A DNA stretch of 64,000 bases from Luteolibacter sp. Y139 (GTDB lineage: Bacteria; Verrucomicrobiota; Verrucomicrobiia; Verrucomicrobiales; Akkermansiaceae), in the NCBI RefSeq assembly GCF_038066715.1, contig NZ_JBBUKT010000012.1:124001-188000 (forward strand). The letters are read 5' to 3'. Below the pieces are notes generated by a model. It had not been told where the DNA came from, did no database searches, and saw only the letters and a program-made list of their open reading frames with translations. This document shows, in pieces, positions 1 through 9,243 of the stretch (position 1 is the stretch's first letter; each line of letters opens with the position of its first letter). The position numbers were made by a program, and so were the translations under genes.

Positions 1-1
1 C

Positions 2-3000
2 CTGGTGCAGCCGGACGGCACCACGGTGGCACAGGATTTCGGCGCGCAATACCCCGCGCAAAAGGGCGATGAATCCTACGGCGGACGCTTCCTGCGCACC
101 GTCTATATCGCGCCGGGAGCCAATACCCGCTACCGGGTGCCGGCGAGTGCGAGCGATCCGGGCGCGACCTGGACGCAGACGGCATTTGCCGATGGCACAT
201 GGTCGGTCGGGCCGAGCGGCCTGGGCCACGGGCTGACCGTGCCCGGCATCACGGTGCGGCAGGTGTGCAAAAATGGTTCCATCGGCGGCATGGGAGATGC
301 GGATACCCTGCTCGCGCAGCCCACGGGTAGTTCCCTCATTCTCAGCGAAACCACGGTCACGGAGCCGATAGTCAACTATCTGGGTGAAGGGTCCGACGGT
401 CGCTTCGAGCTGAACACCTCTCCTCCGCTGGGCGCGAGTGACAACTACGCGATCAAGCTGACCGGCTGGGTCGATATTCCATCGGCCGGCTACTACACCT
501 TTGGCACGAACTCGGACGACGGTGTCCGCGTGAAGATCGACAACACGACCGTCATCAACGACGACACGTTTCACGGGCCGATCGACAACTACGGATCGCG
601 CAACCTGACCGCCGGCTTGCACACCTTCGAAGTGGTGATGTTCCAGGGCACCGGCGGCGACTCGCTCGAGTTCTTCGCCGCGCCGGGACAGTACACAACG
701 TGGAATGCGAATGTCTTCCGTCTGGTGGGAGACACCGCCAATGGCGGGCTGGCCGCGAGCACCCTGCCAGCGGGCAGTGGCAGCGTCTTCGCCACGAACA
801 CGCAGACCCTGCTGGATGGCAAACCCGGAGCCTTCTTCCGCACGGCCTTTTCGGCCAGCGGCCCGGGTACCTACACCGCGATGTCCCTGGTCACGCGCCA
901 CAACGACGGCTTCGCCGCATGGCTCAACGGCACCAAGGTGGCCAGCGACAACGTCCCGGGAAACCCGGCATGGAACTCGAATGCCAGCGGCGCCCGCTCG
1001 AATGCCGACAGCCTGCGGCGCATGGCCTTCAATGTGACGGCCCAGCTCCCGCTGATCGCCAGCGGCAACAATGTGCTCGCCGTCCACGGGATGAAGAACA
1101 CGGCCAACGATCCCAGCTTCCTGATCCTGCCTGAGCTGATCGCCGGCACCTACATTCCCACGGCAGCGCCTGCCTTCTACGGCAATGACCGCGCCACTCC
1201 GGGATGGATCAACGGCCAGCCCAGTTCGCTCGGCAAGGTGGAAGACACCCAGTTCAGCGTGAAGCGTGGTTTCTTCACCGCACCCGTCACCGTCGCGATC
1301 ACCTCGCCCACGCCAGGAGTCACGATCAACTACACCCTCGACGGCTCCACGCCTTCCGCCACCGCGGGCACCACCTACACCGGCCCGCTGACGATTTCCT
1401 CCACGTCAGTGCTGCGTGCCATCGCCACCAAGCCCGGCTGGGAGTCCACCGACGTCGATACGCAAACGTATCTCTTCCTCAATGACGTGATCACCCAGTC
1501 CTCCACTGGCACGCCGCCGCCCGGTTGGCCGTCGGCCAGCGGTACCTCGCAGGTGCTCGACTACGGAATGGACCCGGATATCGTGAATCACTCGAACCCG
1601 GACATCGGCGGGCAGGCATCGGTGAAGGCTGCGATCGCCTCGTTGCCAGCAGTTTCGATCACCACCGACTTGCCGAATCTGTTCAACATGAACGGATCAC
1701 AAGGCATCTATTCAAATCCTAACAACCGCGGCTTCGCGTGGGAGCGGCCTGCTTCGCTGGAGTGGATCAATCCACCCAATGGCACCAATCCGAACGGTAC
1801 CAGCGAATTCCAGGTCAATGCCGGCCTGCGGCTGCGCGGCGGCTACTCGCGCAGCACGGACAATCCGAAGCACTCCTTCCGCGCGTTCTTCCGCGGCGAG
1901 TATGGTGACTCGAAGCTGACCTATCCGCTCTTCGGCCGCTACGGAGCGCAGGAGTTCGACCAGATCGACTTCCGCACCGCGCAGAACTACTCATGGTCCT
2001 TCGGCGGGGATGACGCCAATACCTTCCTCCGCGAGGAATCGACCCGCCAGGCCCAGCTCGACATGGGCCAGCCGGGCTCGCATGTTCGCTACTTCCACCT
2101 CTTCCTCAATGGCCAGTATTGGGGGCTCTACAATCTCGACGAACGCACCGAGGCCGACTTCGCGGAAAGCTACTTCGGCGGCCACAGCGCGGACTACGAC
2201 GTGGTCAAGGCCGAGCAAACCGCGGACTACACGGTCGGTGCCACCGACGGGACGCTTGTCGCATGGCAGGATCTCTGGAACAAGGCCAAGACCCATCGCG
2301 CCAATCCGACCAACGCGAACTACTTCCGCCTGATGGGACGCGGAGCCAATGGCGTGACTCCAACGGCCGATCCCGTTTTGTTAGATCCGGACAATCTCAT
2401 CGACTACCTGCTGCTGACCTTCTGGACGGGCAACCTCGACGGCTGCACCTCGGCCTTCCTCGGCAATGATCGCGCCAACAACTGGTTCGGCAGTCGTCGC
2501 CGCGATGGCAATCCGGGCCAAGGCTTCCGGTTCTTCGCGCACGACTTCGAGCACACGTTCTTCAACGTGGACGAGGACCGCACCGGTCCCTTCACCGCAC
2601 CGAACGAGTCGAACTTTTCCTACTCGAATCCGATGTTCCTCCATCAGGACCTGATCGGAAACGCCGAGTATCGGATGCGCTGGGCGGATCGCGTTCACAA
2701 GCAGCTCTTCAATAACGGCCCCTTCACGCCAAACGCCTGGCAAAACCGGATCAACAAGCTCGCGGGCGTGGTCGATGACGCCATCATCGCCGAGAGCGCC
2801 CGCTGGGGCGATGCCAAGGTGTCGACGCCCAAGACCCGCCAAACCTGGATCAACGCGCAGAACTCGCTGCTCAATTACCTGCCGCAGCGCACGTCGGTCA
2901 TCCTCAATCAGCTCCGCGCTGACGGACTCTATCCCACGCTCGATGCGCCGGTGGTCACCCCCTTCGGCGGCTACCAGAACAGCGGCGTGCAGGCGGTAAT

Positions 3001-4672
3001 CAATGGTCCGGCATCCTCGACCTGGTACTACATGCCGGACGGCTCCGACCCGCGCGCGGTGGGCGGCGCGGTGAAAAGCGGTGCCCTCACCTACACCTCC
3101 GCCACGACCAGCGAGGATCTCATTCCGATGTCGGCATCCGGCTGGAAGTATCTGTCCGATGGCAGCAATCAGGGCACCACGTGGCGCGCGGCGGCATTCA
3201 GTGACGCCTCCTGGTCCACCGGCACCGCCGAGCTCGGGTACGGCGATGGCGATGAAACCACGATCATCCCGATCACCGAAGTCTCGCCGGGCCAGAAAAC
3301 GGCGACCTCCTATTTCCGTCGTGCCTTCTCGGTCACCAATCCCGGCCAGATCACGAACCTCAATGTCACGGTCGAGTATGACGATGCCTACGCCGTTTAC
3401 CTGAATGGCACCCGCATCGCCGGCAACCTGCCGGTGGACCCTGCCTACAACTACTACGCGGGTAATAACATCGAGGACACCCTGGCCACGACCCAGGTGA
3501 ATCCCGCGCTGCTGCTCGCCGGCAACAACGTCATCGCCGTGGAGATCCACCAAAGCGCTCCCACGAGCTCCGACATCAGCATGAATCTCTCGCTGACCGC
3601 CACCCGGTCATCGACGCCGACGCCGCTGTTCCTGACGGGAACCGGCGAGCGCAAGCTGCGTGCCCGTGCCTTGAGCGGTGCCACCTGGAGCGCGATGACG
3701 GAGGCCACCTTCCTGCTGGATACCGATCCGGCGTCGCCGTCGAACCTCGCGATCTCCGAGATCCACTACCACCCGGCCGATCCCTCGCCCTCCGAGATCA
3801 CCGCGGGCTTCGAAGACGGGAGTGACTTCGAGTTTGTGGAGTTGCTCAACACCAGCAACCGGTATGTCGATCTCGATGGGGTATATTTCTATGGTGCGGT
3901 GAGCTTCAATTTCACCGGAGCCGCCACCGGCCGCACGCTCGCACCCGGCGCGCGGGTGCTGGTGGTGGGGAACCTTGATGCCTTCCAGCACCGCTACGGC
4001 AACAATCTGCCGGTAGCCGGCCACTACTCGGGCAAGCTCGATAACGCCGGTGAAAACCTGATCCTCTACACGCCCGGCGACAGCGTGATCCGCAGCGTGA
4101 ACTACGATGATGCCTCCCCGTGGCCTACCGCCGCCGATGGCACGGGAGTCTCGCTCGTTCGCCGTCATCCCACCGAACCGGCGGGAGACAACGACCCGGA
4201 AGGCTGGGCCGTCAGCGGTGCGATCGGCGGCTCGCCGGGCACTGCCGATGTCTTCGCACCGGGGACCTTCGACGCGTGGACCACGGCCACCTTCACGCCG
4301 GCGCAGCTCGCCGCATCCGCGACGTCCGGCCCCTCCGCCGATCCCGACGGCGACGGCCGCAGCAATGTCGAGGAGTATGCCTTCGCCACGCAGCCATTGG
4401 TACCCGACCAGCCGGACGTGATCTTCACGTGGAGCACGGTGGCCGCGGCCAAGCATGCGGCCGTGCGCATTCGCCGCCCTACAACAGCCACGGATGTCCT
4501 CTACGAACTCCTCGCCAACGACAGCCTCCAAGGCGAATGGACGGTGATCGGAAGCACCGCCGCGGAAACGACGCCGCTCGGTTCCGGCATCGAGCACGCG
4601 GTCTTCCGCGACGCCACACCGGCCACCGGGGCAAAGCGCTTCCTGCGCGTGCGCGCGACGTGGAAGCCGTGA
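2..4672 (+). CDS. CotH-family surface protein with PA14, chitobiase-C-like and lamin-tail domains (5' partial)
   Basis: The frame is open to the left edge of the window, so the N-terminus and any signal peptide are missing; about 1556 residues are visible. In order: a jelly-roll-like segment (about 40-90), a PA14-like segment (about 95-250, with GWVDIPSAGYYTFGTNSDDG), the continuation of the first module (about 280-390), a chitobiase/hexosaminidase C-terminal-type repeat (about 430-500, YTLDGSTPS), a CotH kinase-like region (about 600-960, LRLRGGYSR, GLYNLDERTEADF), another jelly-roll-like copy (about 1040-1200) and a lamin-tail domain (about 1250-1390, EFVELLNTS). The end holds DPDGDGRSNVEEY and a FLRVRATWKP tail. 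Families with this build are exported, surface-attached proteins of Verrucomicrobia and Planctomycetes. CotH in spore formers is a protein kinase, but activity here is not shown. It converges on rsuA. Confidence 0.85.
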   Translation: MVQPDGTTVAQDFGAQYPAQKGDESYGGRFLRTVYIAPGANTRYRVPASASDPGATWTQTAFADGTWSVGPSGLGHGLTVPGITVRQVCKNGSIGGMGDADTLLAQPTGSSLILSETTVTEPIVNYLGEGSDGRFELNTSPPLGASDNYAIKLTGWVDIPSAGYYTFGTNSDDGVRVKIDNTTVINDDTFHGPIDNYGSRNLTAGLHTFEVVMFQGTGGDSLEFFAAPGQYTTWNANVFRLVGDTANGGLAASTLPAGSGSVFATNTQTLLDGKPGAFFRTAFSASGPGTYTAMSLVTRHNDGFAAWLNGTKVASDNVPGNPAWNSNASGARSNADSLRRMAFNVTAQLPLIASGNNVLAVHGMKNTANDPSFLILPELIAGTYIPTAAPAFYGNDRATPGWINGQPSSLGKVEDTQFSVKRGFFTAPVTVAITSPTPGVTINYTLDGSTPSATAGTTYTGPLTISSTSVLRAIATKPGWESTDVDTQTYLFLNDVITQSSTGTPPPGWPSASGTSQVLDYGMDPDIVNHSNPDIGGQASVKAAIASLPAVSITTDLPNLFNMNGSQGIYSNPNNRGFAWERPASLEWINPPNGTNPNGTSEFQVNAGLRLRGGYSRSTDNPKHSFRAFFRGEYGDSKLTYPLFGRYGAQEFDQIDFRTAQNYSWSFGGDDANTFLREESTRQAQLDMGQPGSHVRYFHLFLNGQYWGLYNLDERTEADFAESYFGGHSADYDVVKAEQTADYTVGATDGTLVAWQDLWNKAKTHRANPTNANYFRLMGRGANGVTPTADPVLLDPDNLIDYLLLTFWTGNLDGCTSAFLGNDRANNWFGSRRRDGNPGQGFRFFAHDFEHTFFNVDEDRTGPFTAPNESNFSYSNPMFLHQDLIGNAEYRMRWADRVHKQLFNNGPFTPNAWQNRINKLAGVVDDAIIAESARWGDAKVSTPKTRQTWINAQNSLLNYLPQRTSVILNQLRADGLYPTLDAPVVTPFGGYQNSGVQAVINGPASSTWYYMPDGSDPRAVGGAVKSGALTYTSATTSEDLIPMSASGWKYLSDGSNQGTTWRAAAFSDASWSTGTAELGYGDGDETTIIPITEVSPGQKTATSYFRRAFSVTNPGQITNLNVTVEYDDAYAVYLNGTRIAGNLPVDPAYNYYAGNNIEDTLATTQVNPALLLAGNNVIAVEIHQSAPTSSDISMNLSLTATRSSTPTPLFLTGTGERKLRARALSGATWSAMTEATFLLDTDPASPSNLAISEIHYHPADPSPSEITAGFEDGSDFEFVELLNTSNRYVDLDGVYFYGAVSFNFTGAATGRTLAPGARVLVVGNLDAFQHRYGNNLPVAGHYSGKLDNAGENLILYTPGDSVIRSVNYDDASPWPTAADGTGVSLVRRHPTEPAGDNDPEGWAVSGAIGGSPGTADVFAPGTFDAWTTATFTPAQLAASATSGPSADPDGDGRSNVEEYAFATQPLVPDQPDVIFTWSTVAAAKHAAVRIRRPTTATDVLYELLANDSLQGEWTVIGSTAAETTPLGSGIEHAVFRDATPATGAKRFLRVRATWKP

Positions 4673-4756
4673 CATCTATTCGGCAGGAGGTTCCTTCCCA
4701 TCAAACCGCGGACAGATCCCGGACCGCTACGCGGTCACGATCCTGATATCGGCGAC

Positions 4757-5458
4757 TCACTGGCGAACTACGGCAAGTTCCGTACTTCCCAGGATCCGCC
4801 ATTCGCCTTCTTCGAGGTCATCGGGCAAGGCAAGCCCGCCGATCGACACTCGCTTGAGTTCCAGCACGTGATTGCCAGCCGCGGCGAACATACGGCGCAC
4901 TTGATGATAGCGGCCTTCCTCAAGCGTGATCCGGGCTTCCTTCTCGCCGAGCACCTCCAGCGTCGCGGGCAAGAGCGGCTTGTCCTCGCCGCGCAGGACG
5001 AGTTCGCCATTGGAGAAGAGCGCTTCCTCGTGTCCTTCCAGGGGACGATCGAGCGTGACCTGATAGGTCTTCGGCACGTGATGCTTCGGGCTGATCAGGC
5101 GATGAAGGAGCTGGCCATCGTCCGTCATCAGCAGCAGGCCGGTGGTGTCCTTGTCGAGGCGGCCGACGGGACTGAGCACCGGGTTCCGCAGGGCGTAGCG
5201 CGGAGGCAACAGGTCGTAGATGGTGTCTCCGGGATCGTCCGTGCTGCAGGTGTAGCCGGCGGGCTTGTGAAACATGAGCGTGAGCGGAGCAGGCGGATCA
5301 AGCGGCTCGCCCTTGAACAAGATCTCGGCATGGGGAGGGAAATCCTTGGTGCCGAGCACGCGGCCCTGGATGTCAGTCACCACGCCCTTGCGCAGGAAGC
5401 CTTCGACATAGCTGCGTGAGCCGTAGCCAAGGTTTGCGAGTAGTTTCACCAGTTTCAT
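4757..5458 (-). CDS. rsuA: Ribosomal small-subunit pseudouridine synthase, RsuA/RluB/E/F family
   Basis: 233 residues, close to E. coli RsuA in length. An N-terminal S4-like RNA-binding segment (residues 1-45, KLLANLGYGSR) precedes the catalytic domain. The family motif GRLDKDTTGLLL carries the catalytic aspartate that isomerises uridine in rRNA. HKPAGYTCS and the C-terminal EGRYHQVRRMFAA are further family landmarks. The family converts a specific uridine of 16S rRNA (U516 for RsuA) or 23S rRNA (RluB/E/F); 16S specificity here is inferred from size and from the rsmC-like neighbour. Its ATG overlaps the stop of the upstream methyltransferase as ATGA, so the two are translationally coupled. 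Confidence 0.88.
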   Translation of the reverse strand: MKLVKLLANLGYGSRSYVEGFLRKGVVTDIQGRVLGTKDFPPHAEILFKGEPLDPPAPLTLMFHKPAGYTCSTDDPGDTIYDLLPPRYALRNPVLSPVGRLDKDTTGLLLMTDDGQLLHRLISPKHHVPKTYQVTLDRPLEGHEEALFSNGELVLRGEDKPLLPATLEVLGEKEARITLEEGRYHQVRRMFAAAGNHVLELKRVSIGGLALPDDLEEGEWRILGSTELAVVRQ

Positions 5459-6489
5459 CTGCGGAAGTCGTTCGAGGTTCCCATCCGCTTCTCGGCGAAC
5501 AGCAGCTTGTAGGTCGAGTTCTCGACCGGCTTGCGCCAGACTAGGCCAAGCGCTTCGAGTTCGGGTTCGTAGGGAAGTTGACGGTTCGCAACGAGTAGCA
5601 ATCGTCCGCCGGTGCGGAGCGCCGCAGCGGCAACGCGGAGGAAGGCTCTTCCCAAGTGAATGTCAGTCGCTTGCCCGGTGTGAAACGGCGGGTTGCTCAC
5701 GATGACCTCGTACTTCCCCGGCACACCGGCGACGACGTCGTGCCAGTGATACTCGAAGTTGCCCTCGCCGAGATTCTTCCGCGCGCATGCCAATGCCCGT
5801 GCATCGGCCTCGAACAAGTGGATCGCCTTCACCGCCGGATTGGTCTCGGCCACCGCCTTGGAAAGATAGCCCCAGCCCGCGCCAAGATCAGCCACCGCGC
5901 CGCGCAGATTCTTCGGCAGATTTTCAACCAGCAAGGCCGAGCCGGGATCGACATGATCCGCACTGAAGACGCCGGCTTCGACGAGGAAGCCACCCACCTC
6001 GCGCGGTACACCGAGCGCGCGCCACTCGGCGAGCAACGCCTCATCCCAGGTGCCATCCTTCACCGCGTGGAAGGCGCGGCACTTGTGCTTCGAGAGAGAA
6101 GCGATCTTGCCCGCCGCCTTCTCCAATTCCTTCTCGAAGCGCTGCGCACCGCCAAGGTTGGCCATCGCCACCACCAGCGTGCCACCATCTTCTAACAAAT
6201 CATGCGCCTTCGCGAAGGCCGCGAGTGTCTCGTCCTTCGACTTTCCCGGCAGCAGCAGTACCAGCGGCCAGGTGCCGGACGGTTCGTCGACTCGCGCGAA
6301 GCCCGCCTTCTCCCACGCCTCCGCCAGCGGTTTCAGCGGCTGCCAGCCAGTAACCTGCGGCCATGCCTTCAAGTCCGGATGCGGCTCCGCCCCGAGGAAC
6401 AAGGCCCGTGACGGCGCTGCGATCTCCCCTTGCGAAAAGGGCAGCAGCAGGGTTTCCAAGGCGGGGCTCACGCCGCGGACGATGCACAC
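5455..6489 (-). CDS. RsmC-like class I SAM-dependent methyltransferase
   Basis: 344 residues, the size of E. coli RsmC, which makes m2G1207 in 16S rRNA. The C-terminal half holds a class I SAM site (DLGAGWGYLS) and the N2-guanine/N6-adenine methyltransferase motif IV, VSNPPFHTG, typical of RsmC/RsmD/RlmG proteins. The N-terminal half is a degenerate methyltransferase-like domain (LEDGGTLVVAMANLGG), as in RsmC. The start shown is a GTG at 6489; internal GTG codons are possible alternatives. It lies 27 bp behind the deaminase gene and overlaps rsuA by 4 bp, giving a small rRNA-modification operon. RlmG (23S rRNA) is an alternative assignment. Confidence 0.8.
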   Translation of the reverse strand: MCIVRGVSPALETLLLPFSQGEIAAPSRALFLGAEPHPDLKAWPQVTGWQPLKPLAEAWEKAGFARVDEPSGTWPLVLLLPGKSKDETLAAFAKAHDLLEDGGTLVVAMANLGGAQRFEKELEKAAGKIASLSKHKCRAFHAVKDGTWDEALLAEWRALGVPREVGGFLVEAGVFSADHVDPGSALLVENLPKNLRGAVADLGAGWGYLSKAVAETNPAVKAIHLFEADARALACARKNLGEGNFEYHWHDVVAGVPGKYEVIVSNPPFHTGQATDIHLGRAFLRVAAAALRTGGRLLLVANRQLPYEPELEALGLVWRKPVENSTYKLLFAEKRMGTSNDFRR

Positions 6490-6516
6490 CGGAGGCCTCG
6501 CCTGCGAAGCGTGAAA

Positions 6517-6972
6517 TCACGGCTCGCCAATATCCTCGTTCCACACCGTCGGATTCGCCTCGATAAAGCGGCGCATCAGGTCCACGCACTTCGGACTCTG
6601 CACCACCTCGATCTGGACGCCGCGGCTCTTCAGCAGCTCTTCCTCGCCCATGAAGGTCTGGTTCTCGCCGATGACCACCTTCGGGATGCCATAGAGCAGG
6701 ATCGCTCCGGTGCACATCGGGCAGGGCGAGAGCGTGGTGTAGAGCGTGCACTCGCGATAGATATGGGCAGGCAGGCGGCCGGCATTCTGGAGGGCATCCA
6801 TCTCGCCGTGGAGGATGGGATTGCCCTGCTGCATGCGGCGATTGTGGCCTCGCCCGAGGATGATGCCTTGGCGCACGATGACGCTGCCGATGGGGATGCC
6901 ACCTTCGGAAAGACCCGTAGCAGCTTCCGAGATGGCGGCTTGTAGGAAGGGATCCATGGCGTTAGTCTCCAT
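6517..6972 (-). CDS. Yeast-type cytosine deaminase (zinc CDA-fold nucleobase deaminase)
   Basis: 151 residues. Zinc ligands and the catalytic glutamate of the cytidine-deaminase fold are clear: HGE at 55-57 and SPCPMC at 83-87. The protein follows Saccharomyces Fcy1 more closely than TadA or guanine deaminase. Shared features, from memory of Fcy1, are GGIPIG near 25, GRGHNRR near 40, LYTTLSPC, MCTGAI, YGIPKVVIGEN and a C-terminal WNEDIGE where yeast has WFEDIGE. In Fcy1 the W and D of that tail help form the base pocket. The likely reaction is cytosine to uracil plus ammonia for pyrimidine salvage. It is first in a probable operon with the rsmC-like gene and rsuA. A broader nucleoside deaminase remains possible. 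Confidence 0.8.
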   Translation of the reverse strand: METNAMDPFLQAAISEAATGLSEGGIPIGSVIVRQGIILGRGHNRRMQQGNPILHGEMDALQNAGRLPAHIYRECTLYTTLSPCPMCTGAILLYGIPKVVIGENQTFMGEEELLKSRGVQIEVVQSPKCVDLMRRFIEANPTVWNEDIGEP

Positions 6973-7036
6973 TGTTGAAACCGTCCGATATCTCCGGCAC
7001 GGCGTCTGCTAAAATCAGCCCACGTTAGCGAATCTC

Positions 7037-8110
7037 ATGCCTAAAGTAAGACTTTCTGGAACCGTTCTCGGCACCGATGACCCGGGCCGTGCGGTCCGCG
7101 CCCGCCTCCTCTACCTGCTCTTCGGGGCCGGTTGGGACATCTACAATTCGAACGGCGACCAGCGCATCACGCTCTCCAACATCGAGCGCAAGATCATCGA
7201 GGCGGAGTCCTTCGTCTTCACGCCCGGGGCGACGCTGGAAGACATGTTCAAGGCGATCTCGATCTTCGTCGGCTACCAGACGCTCGACCGCAATCTGGCC
7301 GGCAAGCCAACGGTGATCCTCAACACCGACTTTTCCTGGGACCCCTTCTTCTCGGTGCTCACCCACCTGAACAAGATGGGCACCATCAAGCAGAACTACC
7401 GCGACTTCCTGCTCGCCGCGGAGAGCCCGGAGGGTGTTTTGGAAACGCTCGAACTGGGCCGTGAGAAGGGCGTTCCGGATGCCGGCCGCGAAAAGATCGG
7501 CGAGTGCAAGGGCACGTCCTTCGAAAATCCGGTGCCGTCCGACTATGCGGGCAATGTCTGCGTCTTCTGCTCGGCCACTTTGGAAGATCCGGCCTATCTC
7601 GCCGACGGCGAGGAACTCGGCCGCCTGCTGGCGGTGAATCGCCTCGGCTGCGTTTCCGGTGCCGGTCGCTCCGGCATCATGGGTGCCGTGGTGGAGGGCT
7701 CGGTGGGCGCCGGCGGCTGGACCGCGGGCTCGAACGTCCCGCACATCATCGAGCTCGAAGGGCTGCCCGACGGCCTCTCCAGCTTCTGGCTGCGGCCCGA
7801 TATTTACACCCGCATGGAGGTGATGATCGAAAACTCGGACGCCTTCGTAATTTTCCCCGGTGGGGCTGGCACCGTGCAGGAGCTGCTCGCGCTGATGATC
7901 TTCAAGCAGCAGAAAAATCCGCTCATGACGGGCAAGCCGGTGGTGCTTTTCAACCGCGCCAACCCGGCCGGAGTACGCTTCTGGGACCCGCTCATCGACC
8001 TTTTGAGCGGCATGTGCCCGGCCGGCGACTTCGTGGTGGCGAACGAGTTGGGCGAGATCCTGCCTGCCATTCAGCGCGGTCTGCCAAAGCGCGAAGCGGC
8101 CCCGGTCTAA
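7037..8110 (+). CDS. LOG-family (TIGR00730-type) Rossmann protein with a duplicated domain
   Basis: 357 residues. The C-terminal half is a lysine-decarboxylase-like LOG domain: a glycine-rich GAGRSGIMGAVVEG segment near 208-221 and FPGGAGTVQELLAL near 273-286, corresponding to the family PGGxGTxxE motif. LOG proteins hydrolyse nucleoside 5'-monophosphates to free base and ribose 5-phosphate (PpnN, cytokinin-activating LOG). The N-terminal half appears to be a second, degenerate copy: FVFTPGATLEDMFKA at 59-73 aligns with FVIFPGGAGTVQELL, and AGKPTVILN with TGKPVVLFN, 210 residues apart. The first copy lacks the full PGGxGTxxE set, so it is probably structural. It starts 64 bp from the divergent deaminase gene. 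Confidence 0.78.
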   Translation: MPKVRLSGTVLGTDDPGRAVRARLLYLLFGAGWDIYNSNGDQRITLSNIERKIIEAESFVFTPGATLEDMFKAISIFVGYQTLDRNLAGKPTVILNTDFSWDPFFSVLTHLNKMGTIKQNYRDFLLAAESPEGVLETLELGREKGVPDAGREKIGECKGTSFENPVPSDYAGNVCVFCSATLEDPAYLADGEELGRLLAVNRLGCVSGAGRSGIMGAVVEGSVGAGGWTAGSNVPHIIELEGLPDGLSSFWLRPDIYTRMEVMIENSDAFVIFPGGAGTVQELLALMIFKQQKNPLMTGKPVVLFNRANPAGVRFWDPLIDLLSGMCPAGDFVVANELGEILPAIQRGLPKREAAPV

Positions 8111-8180
8111 CGGCCGGGCTGCCAGCAATTGTGGAATGCATGATTGCCGTCCCCGGCTGGAGATGGCATTTTCGCAACGG

Positions 8181-9179
8181 ATGAAGCGCATTTCCTGCAG
8201 CGCCGGGAGCACCCGGGCACGCACGGCCGCACGGCTGGGCGCGCTCCTGCTTGCGCCCTTCCTGCTCACCCAATGCGCCACGAATTACTCACTGGTCGCC
8301 AACCGGCCGGAGGAAGCCGTGCGCAATGAGACCTTCGGCTATCGCAAGTGGATGCGGCCGGATGCCACGCCGGAGACCGTGGTGGTCGCCCTCCACGGCT
8401 TCGACGGAGCCTCCATCGACTACGAGAATCTCGGCAAGCGCCTGCTCAAGGAGCAGCCGAAGATCGCCGTGTATGCCTATGAGATCCGCGGCCAGGGAAA
8501 GGATCCGCTCAAGGCGCGCCGCGGCGACATCGATGACCCGAACCTCTGGTTCAGCGATCTCGGGAAATTCTCCGCCATGGTCCGCGCCAAGCACCCGCAC
8601 GCCCGCATCGTGTGGTTCGGGGAGAGCATGGGCGGGCTCATCATTTCCCACGCCTATCAGCAAGCCGTCGCCGCGGGCCAGGCGCCACCGTGCGACGCCC
8701 TGGTCCTGTCCTCGCCGGTCGTGAAATTCCGCGAGGATTTCCCGAAGTGGAAAAAGGACCTCGTCCGCGGGGCCGCGGAAGTCGCCCCGACGGCCCGGGT
8801 CTCGCTGGAGACGATCGCTGGAGGCCAGGAGGTCCAGATGACCCATGACACCCTGCACTCCGAGCAGGCCGAAACGAACTCCTGGCACATCGACAAGCAC
8901 ACGCTGCGGCTGCTGGTGACACTCAGCGACCTGATCGACAGCATGCCGGACTGCGCCCGCACCTTCGCGGTGCCGACACTGGTGCTCCACGGCGGCAAGG
9001 ACTTCTTCAGCAGCGACAAGGACGTCGCGGACTTCTACGGAACCATCCCCAAGGAGGCCAACCGCACCCTAAAGAACTATCCGGACAGCTATCACCTGCT
9101 GATGTACGACGACAAGAGGGACCAGGTCATCGGTGACGTGGAAAAGTGGCTGGTGAAGCTCCCGGACATCGAAAAATGA
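8181..9179 (+). CDS. Alpha/beta-hydrolase lipoprotein (monoacylglycerol-lipase-like)
   Basis: About 332 residues from the chosen ATG, which places a short basic, then hydrophobic leader before a lipobox (FLLTQC). It is therefore likely a lipoprotein. In-frame ATGs at 8163 and 8136 are alternatives and none has a strong ribosome site. The mature part is an alpha/beta hydrolase of the serine-aminopeptidase/monoacylglycerol lipase type. HGFDG forms the oxyanion region, GESMGG the nucleophile elbow, HGGKDFFSS the acid region and DSYHLL the catalytic histidine. The probable role is cleavage of an acyl glycerol, lysophospholipid or similar ester in the periplasm; the substrate cannot be read. It precedes a second small lipoprotein gene. 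Confidence 0.78.
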   Translation: MKRISCSAGSTRARTAARLGALLLAPFLLTQCATNYSLVANRPEEAVRNETFGYRKWMRPDATPETVVVALHGFDGASIDYENLGKRLLKEQPKIAVYAYEIRGQGKDPLKARRGDIDDPNLWFSDLGKFSAMVRAKHPHARIVWFGESMGGLIISHAYQQAVAAGQAPPCDALVLSSPVVKFREDFPKWKKDLVRGAAEVAPTARVSLETIAGGQEVQMTHDTLHSEQAETNSWHIDKHTLRLLVTLSDLIDSMPDCARTFAVPTLVLHGGKDFFSSDKDVADFYGTIPKEANRTLKNYPDSYHLLMYDDKRDQVIGDVEKWLVKLPDIEK

Positions 9180-9243
9180 GCCTGTGGGCCTCGCCCGGCT
9201 TCGCGATTGCCAAGCCGCGGTGGCTGTTCCAAGGTTCCGTCCG

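Noticed and set aside
4722-4736. Hairpin GACCGC-TAC-GCGGTC between the CotH and rsuA genes
   Set aside because: The stem is only 6 bp and has no T-run on either strand, so a terminator is not supported.
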